Assembly: GCF_000331735.1 (NCBI RefSeq)
Contig: NC_020126.1
Location: forward strand, 9,923,501 to 9,987,500
Source of the DNA: Myxococcus stipitatus DSM 14675
GTDB lineage: Bacteria > Myxococcota > Myxococcia > Myxococcales > Myxococcaceae
Direction of reading: 5' to 3'
DNA: 64,000 nucleotides
Position numbers and translations under genes: made by a program. The notes under the pieces are model-generated. The model was not told the origin of the DNA, did not search any database, and worked only from the letters and a program-made list of their open reading frames with translations. Shown one piece after another: positions 1 through 8,319 of the stretch (positions within the stretch are counted from its first letter, which is position 1; every line of letters starts with the position of its first letter).

Positions 1-862
1 CGTGCGAGGCCACACACGCCACGGACATGCGCGCCAGCCGCAGCGAGTGGTGCGACACGCTCCACATGCGCCCCAGCGCCTTGCGGTGGTGTGTCCCCAC
101 CACGAGCAGGTCCGCGCGCTCCCGGTCCGCCACCTGCACCAGGTGGTCCGCGATGCGGCCCAGCGAGGACTCCAGCACCGTGCGGGGCACCGCGCCTCCC
201 ACGGCCAGGGGCGCCATCAGCGCGTCCGTCTCCTTGTCCAACACCGAGAACAGCTCCGGCGTCACCTCCGCCAGCTCCATGGGGCGCGCCAGCCCCAGGC
301 GCTTGTATTCCTCATCCGGCCAGATGACGCGCGCGCCCACCACCTCCACCAGGCCCCACTCGCGCAGCCCCTTCACCCAGTCGCGCGCGGCGGCGAACGG
401 CGCGGAGCGGTCCACGCCCAACAGCACCCTCAAGGGCCGCTTGCCCTCCGCCCAGGCCTCCAGCGTCTCCGCGTCGCGCACCGCCAGCAGCGGCACCTCC
501 AGCGACTGCGCCAGCCGGTCCACCGTCCCGCCCACGCTCAGGAAGGGCGCCTCCTTGCTGGGGGAGGCCGTCACCACCAGCGTCGCCGCGCGGCGCCGCG
601 CCAGCTCCGCCACCTCCACCGCGGCCTCTCCCGTGCGCAGCTCCTGCTCCACCTGGATGCCGCGCTTGGACAGCCGCCGCGCCTCGTCCCCCAAGGCCGC
701 CTCCGCCGCTTGGAGCAGGGCCGCGCCAAAGGCCCGGGCGGCGTCGGGATTCAGGACATGCACCAGACACAGCGGCACGTCGGCTTTGCGCGCGAGCGCC
801 GCGGCGACATCACACGCGCGGCGCGCGGCGTCGGAGAAGTTGGTGGCACAGATGATGGTCAT
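1..862 (-). CDS. Universal stress protein, two Usp domains (3' end cut by window edge)
   Basis: Translating the minus strand from the ATG at 862 gives an open frame to the window edge with no stop. The first residues MTIICATNFSDAARRA match the start of UspA-type alpha/beta domains, and a second domain begins with LLGVDRSAPFAAAR. Near the visible end, GTHHRKALGRMWSVSHHS resembles the nucleotide-binding loop G-2x-G-9x-G(S/T) of ATP-binding Usp proteins. About 287 residues are visible, close to the usual length of tandem Usp proteins, so little is missing. Usp proteins are cytoplasmic and are induced by starvation, hypoxia or other stress. The gene lies 33 bp downstream of a D-lactate dehydrogenase-like gene on the same strand, which would fit a shared oxygen- or energy-limitation response (inference). 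Confidence 0.85.
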   Translation of the reverse strand, partial: MTIICATNFSDAARRACDVAAALARKADVPLCLVHVLNPDAARAFGAALLQAAEAALGDEARRLSKRGIQVEQELRTGEAAVEVAELARRRAATLVVTASPSKEAPFLSVGGTVDRLAQSLEVPLLAVRDAETLEAWAEGKRPLRVLLGVDRSAPFAAARDWVKGLREWGLVEVVGARVIWPDEEYKRLGLARPMELAEVTPELFSVLDKETDALMAPLAVGGAVPRTVLESSLGRIADHLVQVADRERADLLVVGTHHRKALGRMWSVSHHSLRLARMSVACVASH

Positions 863-894
863 GGGGGTTCTCCTGTCTCCTCTGGCGCACGCGC

Positions 895-1908
895 TCACGC
901 GGGCCGCACTTGTTCGACACGGACTTCATTCTCCAGCGGCTCACCCCGCTCGAAGGCCCGGACGCTGGCCAGCGTGGTGCGCGCGATGCTCACCAGTGCC
1001 TCGCGCGTGAGGAAGGCCTGGTGCGATGTCACCAGCACATTGGGAAAGGTCAACAGGCGCGCCAGCACATCGTCCTGGAGCACCTGGCCGGACAGGTCCT
1101 GGAAGAAGATGCCCTCCTCTTCCTCGTACACGTCCAGGCCCGCGGCGCCCACGTGGCCCGTCTTGAGCGCGTCGATGAGGGCCCGGCTGTCGATGAGCGC
1201 GCCTCGCCCGGTGTTGATGAGCATCACCCCGCGCTTCATCCGCGCCAGGGACTTCGCGTCCACCATGTGCCGGGTCCCCGGCGTCAGCGGGACGTGAAGC
1301 GAGATGACCTCCGCCGAGGAGAACAACGCCTCCAACGGCACATAGCGAGCACCCACCTCCCGCGCGAAGGCCGCGTCCGGCGCCATGTCGAAGCAAACGA
1401 CGTCGCAGCCAAAGCCTCGGAAGATTCGCACGGCCGCGCGACCGATGCGTCCAGTCCCCACCACGCCCACCGTCTTCCCCGCGAGGTCGAAGCCCACCAG
1501 CCCGTCCAGCGAGAAGTTCCAGTCGCGCACCCGCGCGAAGGCGCGAGGGATGTGCCGGTTGAGGGACAACACCAGCGTCACCGCGTGCTCCGCCACCGCG
1601 TGCGGCGAGTACTCCGGCACCCGCGTCACGCGCACGTCCAGCCGCCGCGCGGCCTCCAGGTCGATGTGGTTGTAGCCCGCGGAGCGCGTGGCCACCAGGC
1701 GCACGCCCACCTCGCGCAGCACCTCGAGCGTGGGCGCGTCCAGCCGGTCGTTCACGAACGAGCACACCGCATGGAAGCCCTCCGCCAGCCGTGCGGTCTG
1801 CAACGTCAGCCGGGGCTCCAGGAAGCTCAGCGCATGGCCGAACTCCGCGTTGGCCTCCTCCAATGCGCCGCGGTCATACCGATGGGTGTCGAAGACAGCC
1901 AGCCGCAT
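895..1908 (-). CDS. D-2-hydroxyacid dehydrogenase, D-lactate dehydrogenase-like
   Basis: This 337-residue protein has the D-isomer-specific 2-hydroxyacid dehydrogenase layout. An N-terminal substrate domain contains ATRSAGYNHID (catalytic Arg about residue 75). The NAD-binding motif GVVGTGRIG lies near residue 148. The C-terminal part has INTGRGALID, a catalytic Glu within LDVYEEEEG and the catalytic His in TSHQAF. EEEEGIFFQD is typical of fermentative LdhA enzymes, which reduce pyruvate to D-lactate with NADH in the cytoplasm. The ATG at 1908 was chosen over a longer upstream frame because GGGAGG precedes it at good spacing and the protein then starts like LdhA. It probably forms a unit with the downstream Usp gene and is divergent from the thioredoxin gene. 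Confidence 0.88.
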   Translation of the reverse strand: MRLAVFDTHRYDRGALEEANAEFGHALSFLEPRLTLQTARLAEGFHAVCSFVNDRLDAPTLEVLREVGVRLVATRSAGYNHIDLEAARRLDVRVTRVPEYSPHAVAEHAVTLVLSLNRHIPRAFARVRDWNFSLDGLVGFDLAGKTVGVVGTGRIGRAAVRIFRGFGCDVVCFDMAPDAAFAREVGARYVPLEALFSSAEVISLHVPLTPGTRHMVDAKSLARMKRGVMLINTGRGALIDSRALIDALKTGHVGAAGLDVYEEEEGIFFQDLSGQVLQDDVLARLLTFPNVLVTSHQAFLTREALVSIARTTLASVRAFERGEPLENEVRVEQVRPA

Positions 1909-2169
1909 GCCTGCTCTCCCTCCCTTGGGCCGCTCTTGCGCCGCGTCTGGCCGACTGCCAGTGCAACGAGCACACCACGCCTGCGCCACTCGAAGCGCCA
2001 CGGAGGACCGCGCAAAAGCTGCACACGGGCGCCCACCGACGCAAAACCCAGACACGAAATGCCCAGGGCTGGCGGGCAGGCATCACCGCCGTGGGAGGTG
2101 CCCGCCTGGGCCGCGCCAGGAGCCGACACGGCCTACCTTCTCGGCACAAGGCTCCGACCAGGAGGCGTC

Positions 2170-2622
2170 ATGTTCCGTTGTGCGGCCTGCGGTGCGTTCA
2201 ATCGTGTGCGAGAGCCCCGCCCCTCGGGAAACCCCGAGTGTGGCCGGTGCCACCGGGTGCTGGACCTGTCGGGCGCGCCACAAGAGGTGGACGGCGAGGC
2301 GCTGGACCGGGCGATGCTCTCCTCGCCGGTGCCCATCCTCCTGGACCTGTGGGCGCCCTGGTGTGCCCCGTGCCGCGCGGCGGCGCCCATCCTGGACGCG
2401 GTGGGCAGGGCACAGGCAGGACGCCTGCTGGTGCTCAAACTCAATACGGACCAGAACCCTCGCACCGCGAGCGCGCTGCGGGTGCAAGGCATTCCCACCT
2501 TCGTGGTGTTCTCCGGTGGGCGCGAGGTCGCACGCCGAAGCGGTGTGCTGCCCAAGGCCGACCTGGAGCGGTGGGTGTCGGGCGCCCTCGCCGCACCCGG
2601 CAGCACGGGCGCCACGGCCTGA
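2170..2622 (+). CDS. Thioredoxin with N-terminal zinc ribbon (thioredoxin-2 type)
   Basis: The 150-residue protein has four N-terminal cysteines (C4, C7, C24, C27), as in the zinc-binding extension of thioredoxin 2 (TrxC). A thioredoxin fold follows with the redox motif WCAPC at residues 64-68 and the cis-Pro loop GIPTFVVF. Thioredoxin-2 proteins reduce protein disulfides in the cytoplasm and are often induced by oxidative stress. CPC is preceded by the usual Trp, while the second active-site residue is Ala instead of the common Gly. The ATG at 2170 follows AGGAGG. The gene is 44 bp upstream of pncB on the same strand, so the two are probably cotranscribed. Confidence 0.9.
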   Translation: MFRCAACGAFNRVREPRPSGNPECGRCHRVLDLSGAPQEVDGEALDRAMLSSPVPILLDLWAPWCAPCRAAAPILDAVGRAQAGRLLVLKLNTDQNPRTASALRVQGIPTFVVFSGGREVARRSGVLPKADLERWVSGALAAPGSTGATA

Positions 2623-2666
2623 GTCCTGCAACACGGGCGGCGACCCGCGTGAAGGAGGAGGACACC

Positions 2667-4007
2667 ATGGAGCCCGAGGCCGCGCTGCTCACGGACCTCT
2701 ATCAGCTCACGATGACGGAGGCGTACCTGGCCGAGGGCCAGTGGGACGAGGCGGTGTTCAGCCTCTTCGTCCGCCGCCTTCCGTCGCGGCGCAACTACCT
2801 GGTGGCCGCGGGACTGGAGGACGTGCTCCACACGCTGGAGCACCTGCGCTTCCGCGCGGAGGACCTGGAGTGGCTCGCCTCGCTGGGGCGCTTCTCGGAC
2901 CGGCTGCTCGGCTGGCTGGAGCGCTTCCGCTTCAGCGGCGACGTGGACGCGATGCCGGAGGGCACGCCCGTCTTCGCCCAGGAGCCGCTCCTGGAGGTGC
3001 GCGCCCCGCTGCCGGAAGCGCAGCTGGTGGAGACGTACCTGCTCAACGTGATGCACCTCCAGACGCTCGCGGCGTCCAAGGCCTCGCGCGTGGTGGAGGC
3101 GGCGCAGGGGCGGCCGGTGATGGAGTTCGGGCTGCGGCGCATCCACGGCGCGGAGTCGGGCGTGAAGGTCGCGCGCGCGGCGTACCTCGCGGGCGTGGAC
3201 TCCACCTCCAACGTGCTCGCGGGGAAGCGGTATGGGATTCCGCTCGCGGGCACCATGGCGCACAGCTACGTGCAGTCGCACGACGACGAGCTGGAGGCGT
3301 TCCGCGCCTTCACCCGCGTCTACCCCGACGCGACGCTGCTGGTGGACACCTACGACACGCTGCGCGGCGTGCAGGACGCCATCCGGCTGGCGCGGGAGCA
3401 GGGAGAGGACTTCCGCGTGCGCGCGCTGCGGCTGGACTCAGGCGACCTGCTGGCGCTGTCGCTGGCGGCGCGCGAGCTCCTGGACGAAGCGGGCCTGGAG
3501 CGCGTGCGGCTGGTGGCGAGCGGCGGACTGGACGAGGACGACGTCGCGCGGCTGCTCGCGCGGGGCGCACCGCTCGACGGGTTCGGCGTGGGCACGGCCA
3601 TGGGGGTGTCCGCGGACGCGCCCTCGCTGGACATGGCCTACAAGCTGGTGGAGTACGCGGGGCGGCCCCGGGTGAAGCTGTCCGCGGGCAAGGTGCTGCT
3701 GCCCGGGTCGAAGCAGGTCTACCGGCAGGAAGAGGACGGCCTCGCTCGCAGGGACCTGCTCGTGCGGAGGGGAGACGTCACGCGCGGGCGGCCACTCTTG
3801 CGGCCCGTGATGCGCGCGGGGCAGCGGCTGCCGGGGGTCCTTCCCTCCCTGGATGATGCTCGGGCGTACGCGCGGCGGGAGCTGGCGCGGCTTCCGCTGG
3901 AGGTCCGGGCGCTGGAGCCCGCCCGACCACCGTACTCGGTGGTCGTGGGGGACGGGCTCGCCCGGGCACGTGCTCACGAAGCGGAGGTCTGGGCCACGGG
4001 GCCCTGA
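2667..4007 (+). CDS. pncB: Nicotinate phosphoribosyltransferase
   Basis: The 446-residue protein begins with LLTDLYQLTM, the family's signature start. It contains EFGLRRIHG, the catalytic-loop region AGTMAHSYVQSHDDE, and the phosphate-binding region LRLDSGDL followed by VASGGLDEDDV. PncB converts nicotinate, PRPP and ATP to nicotinate mononucleotide, the first step of NAD salvage from nicotinic acid. Length is normal. The start is supported by GGAGGAG eight bases upstream. Its 3' end overlaps the convergent DoxX gene by 34 bp. The nicotinamidase-like gene at 39893 and the NrtR-type regulator at 43808 belong to the same metabolic field, but no NrtR-like palindrome was seen in front of pncB. 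Confidence 0.93.
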   Translation: MEPEAALLTDLYQLTMTEAYLAEGQWDEAVFSLFVRRLPSRRNYLVAAGLEDVLHTLEHLRFRAEDLEWLASLGRFSDRLLGWLERFRFSGDVDAMPEGTPVFAQEPLLEVRAPLPEAQLVETYLLNVMHLQTLAASKASRVVEAAQGRPVMEFGLRRIHGAESGVKVARAAYLAGVDSTSNVLAGKRYGIPLAGTMAHSYVQSHDDELEAFRAFTRVYPDATLLVDTYDTLRGVQDAIRLAREQGEDFRVRALRLDSGDLLALSLAARELLDEAGLERVRLVASGGLDEDDVARLLARGAPLDGFGVGTAMGVSADAPSLDMAYKLVEYAGRPRVKLSAGKVLLPGSKQVYRQEEDGLARRDLLVRRGDVTRGRPLLRPVMRAGQRLPGVLPSLDDARAYARRELARLPLEVRALEPARPPYSVVVGDGLARARAHEAEVWATGP

Positions 4008-4426
4008 GCACGCACCAGCACGTTGTCCACCGCGTACGCGCCGCTGCCCAGCAGCGCCTGCGTCAGGAGGGTCACCAGCAGGAACGCGACGTACTCCCAG
4101 CCGCCGCCCGCGTTGGTGAACATCCACCCCATGGCCAGGTGCGACTGGAGCGCGCCCACCATCACCGGGAACAGCGCCAGGGCCACCCAGCGGACCTTGA
4201 AGCCCGCCAGGAGCGCGAGTCCGCCCAGGAACTCCGCCAGGAACACCGGCGTGGCCATCCAGCCCGGGAAGCCATGGGCCACGAAGAAGCGCGCGGTGCC
4301 GTCCAGGGTGAAGATGAAGTACTTCGCCCCCGCGTGGGCCAGGAACACGATGCCCAGGGCGACGCGGAGCAGGGTGGCGGCCAGGACGGGGGAATTCGAG
4401 GACAGGGAAGAGAGGATGCGGTTCAT
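3974..4426 (-). CDS. DoxX family membrane protein
   Basis: The 150-residue protein has four predicted transmembrane stretches: LLRVALGIVFLAHAG, then PVFLAEFLGGLALLAG, VALALFPVMVGAL and VAFLLVTLLTQALLG. AHAGAKYF and AEFLGGLALLAG are typical of the DoxX family (DoxX/SURF4 superfamily) of inner-membrane proteins, whose biochemical role is mostly undefined. Some members associate with thiol or redox homeostasis. The ATG at 4426 gives the normal family length; the upstream in-frame extension has no family resemblance. The gene lies 118 bp downstream of a co-directional LysR gene, a common genomic pairing that suggests regulation by it. Confidence 0.85.
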   Translation of the reverse strand: MNRILSSLSSNSPVLAATLLRVALGIVFLAHAGAKYFIFTLDGTARFFVAHGFPGWMATPVFLAEFLGGLALLAGFKVRWVALALFPVMVGALQSHLAMGWMFTNAGGGWEYVAFLLVTLLTQALLGSGAYAVDNVLVRAQGPVAQTSAS

Positions 4427-4544
4427 GGCGTGGACTCCCGAAGTCGTTGTGGAGACGCGGCATGAAATGCGCCTTTTCCTCCCTGGACGGTAGTCGAACG
4501 TCTCGAACGAATCGTTCTGCCAGGAGAACAATCCCCGACGGGGC

Positions 4545-5450
4545 TCAGGTCCACTCGACGGAGCGGAACTCGGAGGCCAGCACGTCCAGCAGGGCGCGCA
4601 CCAGGGGCGGCGTGGAGCGCCCCGCGGCGTGGACCGCGTAGATGCCGATGGGCTTGGGGGCGAAGGCATCCAGCACGGTGACGAGCCGGCCCGAGCGCAG
4701 GTCCGCGTCCACCATGAAGCGCGGCAGCACGGCCAGCCCCACTCCCTCCGCGGTGGCCTCGCGCAAGAGCGTCCCGTTGCCCACCGCCAGGGGGGCCTCC
4801 CGCACGGGCACGGAGATGCGGCCCTTGGGGCCGTGGAAGCGCCACTCGTCCTCCGCGCGCAGGTGCAGGTAGCGCAGGCAGTCGTGACGGACCAACTCGT
4901 CGGGGTGCTTCGGCGTCCCCCGGCGCTTCAGGTACGCGGGCGCGGCGCACACGCACAGCGAGGTGGAGGTGAGCTTCCGGGCCACGAAGGTGGAGTCGCG
5001 CAGCCGGGAGATTCTCAGCGCGACGTCCACGCGCTCCTCCACCAGGTCGACCAGCGTGTCGCTCAGCCGCACCTCCACCGAGGCGCCCGGGTGGGTGGCC
5101 AGGAAGCGCGCCAGGGGACCCGCCAGATACATCTGCGCGAAGCTGATGGGGGCGTTGACGCGCAGCGCGCCCCGCCCCGCGTCGGAGGCGCCCTTCGTCG
5201 CGGCGCTGGCCTCCTCCAGCAGGCGCTCGCAGTGGGCGTACACCGCCATCCCCGCGTTGGTGACGGAGAGCTTGCGGGTGGTGCGGATGAGCAGCCGCTC
5301 CCCGACGCGGGACTCCAGGCGGGACACCCGCGCGCTCACCACCGACTTGGACACCCCCAGCGCCGTGGCGGCCTGGGTGAACGAACGCAACTCCACCACG
5401 CGCGCGAAGCACGCGAGGCCCAGCAGGTCATCGAACAAGGGCTCCGGCAC
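4545..5450 (-). CDS. LysR family transcriptional regulator (CrgA-like group)
   Basis: The protein has an N-terminal winged helix-turn-helix (VVELRSFTQAATALGVSK, then SARVSRLE) followed by a periplasmic-binding-protein-like effector domain. This is the arrangement of CrgA-type LysR regulators, which bind promoters as tetramers or larger. The open frame extends upstream to 5615, but those residues do not look like LysR sequence. I chose the GTG at 5450, giving 301 residues and the family start PEPLFDDLLGLACF; the start is moderately certain. The target is unknown. The DoxX gene just downstream and the divergent Kelch gene are the natural candidates. Confidence 0.82.
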   Translation of the reverse strand: MPEPLFDDLLGLACFARVVELRSFTQAATALGVSKSVVSARVSRLESRVGERLLIRTTRKLSVTNAGMAVYAHCERLLEEASAATKGASDAGRGALRVNAPISFAQMYLAGPLARFLATHPGASVEVRLSDTLVDLVEERVDVALRISRLRDSTFVARKLTSTSLCVCAAPAYLKRRGTPKHPDELVRHDCLRYLHLRAEDEWRFHGPKGRISVPVREAPLAVGNGTLLREATAEGVGLAVLPRFMVDADLRSGRLVTVLDAFAPKPIGIYAVHAAGRSTPPLVRALLDVLASEFRSVEWT

Positions 5451-5634
5451 CGGCGCACCCTGCCATGGACGCCCATGTAGGACCAGCGCCACGCGTTTGA
5501 TACACCGTGTTTCCAATGCAATGCGGTGGCTGATATTCCCCGGCGTCACGCACTGTTGACGAGGAAGACGCGGCCGGACGTCGGACCCTCCCCTCACAAT
5601 GCGGGCCTCACCCACACATCATGACGAGGAACGA

Positions 5635-6756
5635 ATGACTCAAGGGAGTTTCGTGAAGAAGTGGCTCGGCCTGGGACTGTGCGGAGCGCTGATGACGGCG
5701 GTGGGTGCACCGTCCGCGCTCGCCGGGACGCCGGACACCGGGGCCAGCAGGACGACGCTGTCGCCCTGGTCCTCCGCGCCGAGCATGAGCCGGATTCGCG
5801 CGCACCACACGGCGACCCGGCTGCTGTCCGGCGCGGTGCTCGTCACCGGCGGCAGGGAGTGGAGCGCGGTGACGGCGACGACGGAGACATACAGCGCGGC
5901 CCTGAACACCTGGAGCGCGTCGGCGGCGATGAGCCAGACGCGGTGGCGGCACACGGCGACGCTGCTGGCCAACGGCAAGGTGCTCGTCACGGGCGGCGCG
6001 GCTGGCATGACCTCGAGCACGCTGTCGAGCGCGGAGCTCTATGACCCGGCCACCAACACCTGGAGCGCCACGGGCAGCCTGGGCACCGCGCGCGAGGGCC
6101 ACCAGGCGGTGCTCCTCGCCACGGGCAAGGTGCTGGTGTTCGGCGGCTACTCCCCGGCGGCGCTGAAGACCGCGGAGCTGTATGACCCGGCCACGGGTGT
6201 GTGGACGGCCACCGGCTCCACGTCCGTCGTCGCGGGCAGGCCCAGCGCCACGCGGCTGCCCGACGACAACGTGCTGGTCATCAGCGACAACGGCGTCGAC
6301 ACCGCCGCGGAGGTCTACGAGGTGAGCACGGGCACGTGGAGCCGCGTGGCGGACCCGCCGGCCTTCTACGGACACGCGGCCGTGCTGTTGGACCAGGGCG
6401 CGGTGCTCGTCACGGGCCAGGAGACGGGGCAGTACGCCAGCGGCGCGTGGCTGTTCTGGCCGGAGGACAATGCGTGGGAGTACGTCTCGTACGCGAACGA
6501 GGAGCGGCGCAGGAGCCACTCCATGACGCTCCTGCCGTCGGGCAAGGTGCTGGTCGCGCGCGGCACCCGCAACCAGATGGGCGGCTCCGCGGAAATCTTC
6601 GACCCGGCCAACTGGACGCTGCACCTGGGCGGCTATGACTCGCCCACGCAGGGCCACACGGCGACGCTGCTCACCAACGGCAAGGTGCTGATTGTCGGTG
6701 GCAGCAGCCAGGAGGAGCCCGAGCTGTACTCCTCCGCGGAGCTGTACTCGGAATAG
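5635..6756 (+). CDS. Secreted Kelch-repeat (beta-propeller) protein
   Basis: The 373-residue protein starts with a Sec signal peptide (two Lys, hydrophobic core, probable cleavage after SALA). It is then built from about six Kelch-type blades carrying repeated phrases such as HTATLLANGKVLVTGG and AELYDPATNTWS. Kelch repeats fold as beta-propellers and usually act in binding rather than catalysis. Such outer-surface Kelch proteins are abundant in myxobacteria, but this one's function is unknown. The first methionine with a plausible ribosome site (GAGGAACGA) is at 5635. It is divergent from the LysR gene and followed by a hairpin terminator. Confidence 0.85.
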   Translation: MTQGSFVKKWLGLGLCGALMTAVGAPSALAGTPDTGASRTTLSPWSSAPSMSRIRAHHTATRLLSGAVLVTGGREWSAVTATTETYSAALNTWSASAAMSQTRWRHTATLLANGKVLVTGGAAGMTSSTLSSAELYDPATNTWSATGSLGTAREGHQAVLLATGKVLVFGGYSPAALKTAELYDPATGVWTATGSTSVVAGRPSATRLPDDNVLVISDNGVDTAAEVYEVSTGTWSRVADPPAFYGHAAVLLDQGAVLVTGQETGQYASGAWLFWPEDNAWEYVSYANEERRRSHSMTLLPSGKVLVARGTRNQMGGSAEIFDPANWTLHLGGYDSPTQGHTATLLTNGKVLIVGGSSQEEPELYSSAELYSE

Positions 6757-6769
6757 GCGCGGCCCCACT

Positions 6770-6799
6770 CCCGCCCGTGTGTACGACGGCACGGGCGGG
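6770..6799 (+). terminator. Hairpin after the Kelch gene, probable terminator
   Basis: CCCGCCCGTG at 6770-6779 pairs perfectly with CACGGGCGGG at 6790-6799 around a 10-nt loop, 13 bp after the Kelch stop codon. No T-run follows, so it may be a weak or Rho-assisted terminator. Confidence 0.55.
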
Positions 6800-6848
6800 G
6801 TGACGGGCCGGCTTGACTGCCCCGGACGCGTGGTCATCTTACGCTCGC

Positions 6849-7151
6849 ATGCCCGAGCATCCTCCTCGCCTCCTGCGCTGGCTCAGGCTGGTCCTCGCCT
6901 GTCTGACGCTCGTGGGCGGAGGGGCCGCCGCGCACACGCTCCCGCCTCCCCTCTCCGTCGCGGCCCAGGCGGGCGGCCCCACGGCCGTCCCCCAGGCGCC
7001 GGAGCTGGTGCGCCATGCGCGGCTCGCGCCTCGGGAGGTCTCCCGGCTCCCGGCGCTGGCCGCCCCCCCGGAGTCCGGGAGCCACGTCCCGCTCGAGCCG
7101 CCGGGCCCCGCCCGTCGCCTCTTCCTGCTGCATCGGTCGCTCCTGCACTGA
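6849..7151 (+). CDS. Hypothetical small secreted protein
   Basis: This 100-residue frame begins with a signal-peptide-like segment (MPEHPPRLLRWLRLVLACL, then a small-residue stretch ending GGAAA). It continues with a low-complexity Pro/Ala/Arg-rich tail ending RRLFLLHRSLLH. No family is recognised. It lies between the Kelch gene and a small membrane-protein gene on the same strand, 51 bp before the latter, so the two could be cotranscribed. Composition is close to what random high-GC DNA can give, so coding status is uncertain. Confidence 0.45.
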   Translation: MPEHPPRLLRWLRLVLACLTLVGGGAAAHTLPPPLSVAAQAGGPTAVPQAPELVRHARLAPREVSRLPALAAPPESGSHVPLEPPGPARRLFLLHRSLLH

Positions 7152-7202
7152 GCGCTTCCGGAGTCGTGTCCCCCGGAAGTCCACCCAGTCACTGGAGCAA
7201 CC

Positions 7203-7394
7203 ATGTCTCGCTTTCTCTCGCGGGCGCGCGATATCGCGTGCGCCCTGGCGCGACACCTTCGTCGCGCGTTCCGCCTCCTCTTCATCCTCATCCTCGTGGC
7301 CCTGCCCATCCCCGTCGCCCCGGTGGTGGCCGCGCTCCTGCGCCCCTTCCGGCGAAACCTCCCCGCGGAGGTGCTGCGCAAGAAACAGCCCTGA
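7203..7394 (+). CDS. Small single-pass membrane protein
   Basis: This 63-residue protein has an Arg-rich amphipathic start (MSRFLSRARDIACALARHLR) followed by one strongly hydrophobic helix (LLFILILVALPIPVAPVVAA). It ends in a basic tail with RPFRRNLPAEVLRKKQP. The layout suggests an inner-membrane micro-protein with positively charged flanks. No family is recognised. It ends 6 bp before the convergent TRIC-like gene. The hydrophobic core interrupted by Pro residues argues for a real membrane protein over a chance frame. Confidence 0.6.
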   Translation: MSRFLSRARDIACALARHLRRAFRLLFILILVALPIPVAPVVAALLRPFRRNLPAEVLRKKQP

Positions 7395-7400
7395 GCCCCG

Positions 7401-8120
7401 TCAGCGCTTGGAGCGTGTCTCGCTCTCGCTGCGCCCGCCGAAGTCATCGCCGTCGATGGGGGGCGCACGCGTGCGCTTGATGGGCAGCCGCCAGCCGCGC
7501 CTCACGGATATCAATCGCACCGCCGCGCCCACCGCCATTCCCGCGGCCAGCGCGAGGCGGCGGTGCCCCGTCAGGGAGAACGCCAGACACACGAGGCTCG
7601 CGGCGAGCGCGGCCAGCGCGTAGTACCCGGGCTCGGGTCTCATCACCGTGGGCGTGCGCCGGATGAGGACGTCGCGGATGACGCCTCCTCCCGCGGCGGC
7701 GATGATGCCGATGAGCACCGCTGTCCCCGGACTCAAGCCCACTTCCAGCGTGCGCTGGGTCCCCGCCACCGCGAAGGAGCCCAGCGTCAGCGCGTCCAGC
7801 GTGGACAGCAGCTTCACGGTGGGCCCGTGCTTCAGCTCGAAGATGAACGCGGCGAACGCGCCCGTGAAGGCCGCCACCAGATAGGACGGCTTCACCAGCG
7901 CGAGCGGAGGCCCCACCTGCAACAGGGTGTCGCGCAGGATGCCGCCTCCCACGCCGGACACCAGCCCCAGCACCAGGAAGCCCATCAGGTCCATCTTCCG
8001 GCGCTCGGCCAGCAGCGCGCCCAGCACGGAGCCGGAGAACACGCCCGCCAGGTCCGCGACCATCGTCCCCGCGGCGATGACCTCTTCCTGGAAATGGGGC
8101 TCCGACAGGTCGAGGGGCAT
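7401..8120 (-). CDS. TRIC (UPF0126) family cation channel, YadS-like
   Basis: The 239-residue membrane protein consists of two homologous three-helix repeats. Each repeat has a glycine-rich motif before an Arg-Asp pair: GVGGGILRDTLL and AAGGGVIRDVLI. This is the signature of bacterial UPF0126 proteins, now called TRIC, whose trimers form monovalent cation (K+) channels. A hydrophilic tail of about 30 residues follows the last helix. The ATG at 8120 is preceded by GGAGGTG at 8 bp. A perfect 8-bp hairpin at 8188-8207 lies about 70 bp upstream, possibly in the leader. Confidence 0.9.
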   Translation of the reverse strand: MPLDLSEPHFQEEVIAAGTMVADLAGVFSGSVLGALLAERRKMDLMGFLVLGLVSGVGGGILRDTLLQVGPPLALVKPSYLVAAFTGAFAAFIFELKHGPTVKLLSTLDALTLGSFAVAGTQRTLEVGLSPGTAVLIGIIAAAGGGVIRDVLIRRTPTVMRPEPGYYALAALAASLVCLAFSLTGHRRLALAAGMAVGAAVRLISVRRGWRLPIKRTRAPPIDGDDFGGRSESETRSKR

Positions 8121-8319
8121 GCGCACGACACCTCCTGGACACCGTGGGGATGCCCGCCGCCGAGGGCAACCCGCGCCCGCGGGCCCAGGCTCCGTCCGCA
8201 CGGAGCCTCCTCCCTGGCGCGCGAGCACTCAGGCGACGATGCGACACGTCCCTGCCCCGTGGACGCACTCCGCCGCCGACAACACCTTGCCTGGGTAACC
8301 CCCTCCCCCGAGCAAGGAC

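Noticed and set aside
1909..2169. Fnr/Crp-type operator in the divergent region of the lactate dehydrogenase and thioredoxin genes
   Set aside because: No TTGAT-N4-ATCAA or TGTGA-N6-TCACA match could be found by eye.
8188..8207. Perfect 8-bp hairpin (GGCTCCGT / ACGGAGCC) as a riboswitch or terminator
   Set aside because: It lies about 70 bp upstream of the TRIC gene without T-run or further conserved structure; too little to assign a function.
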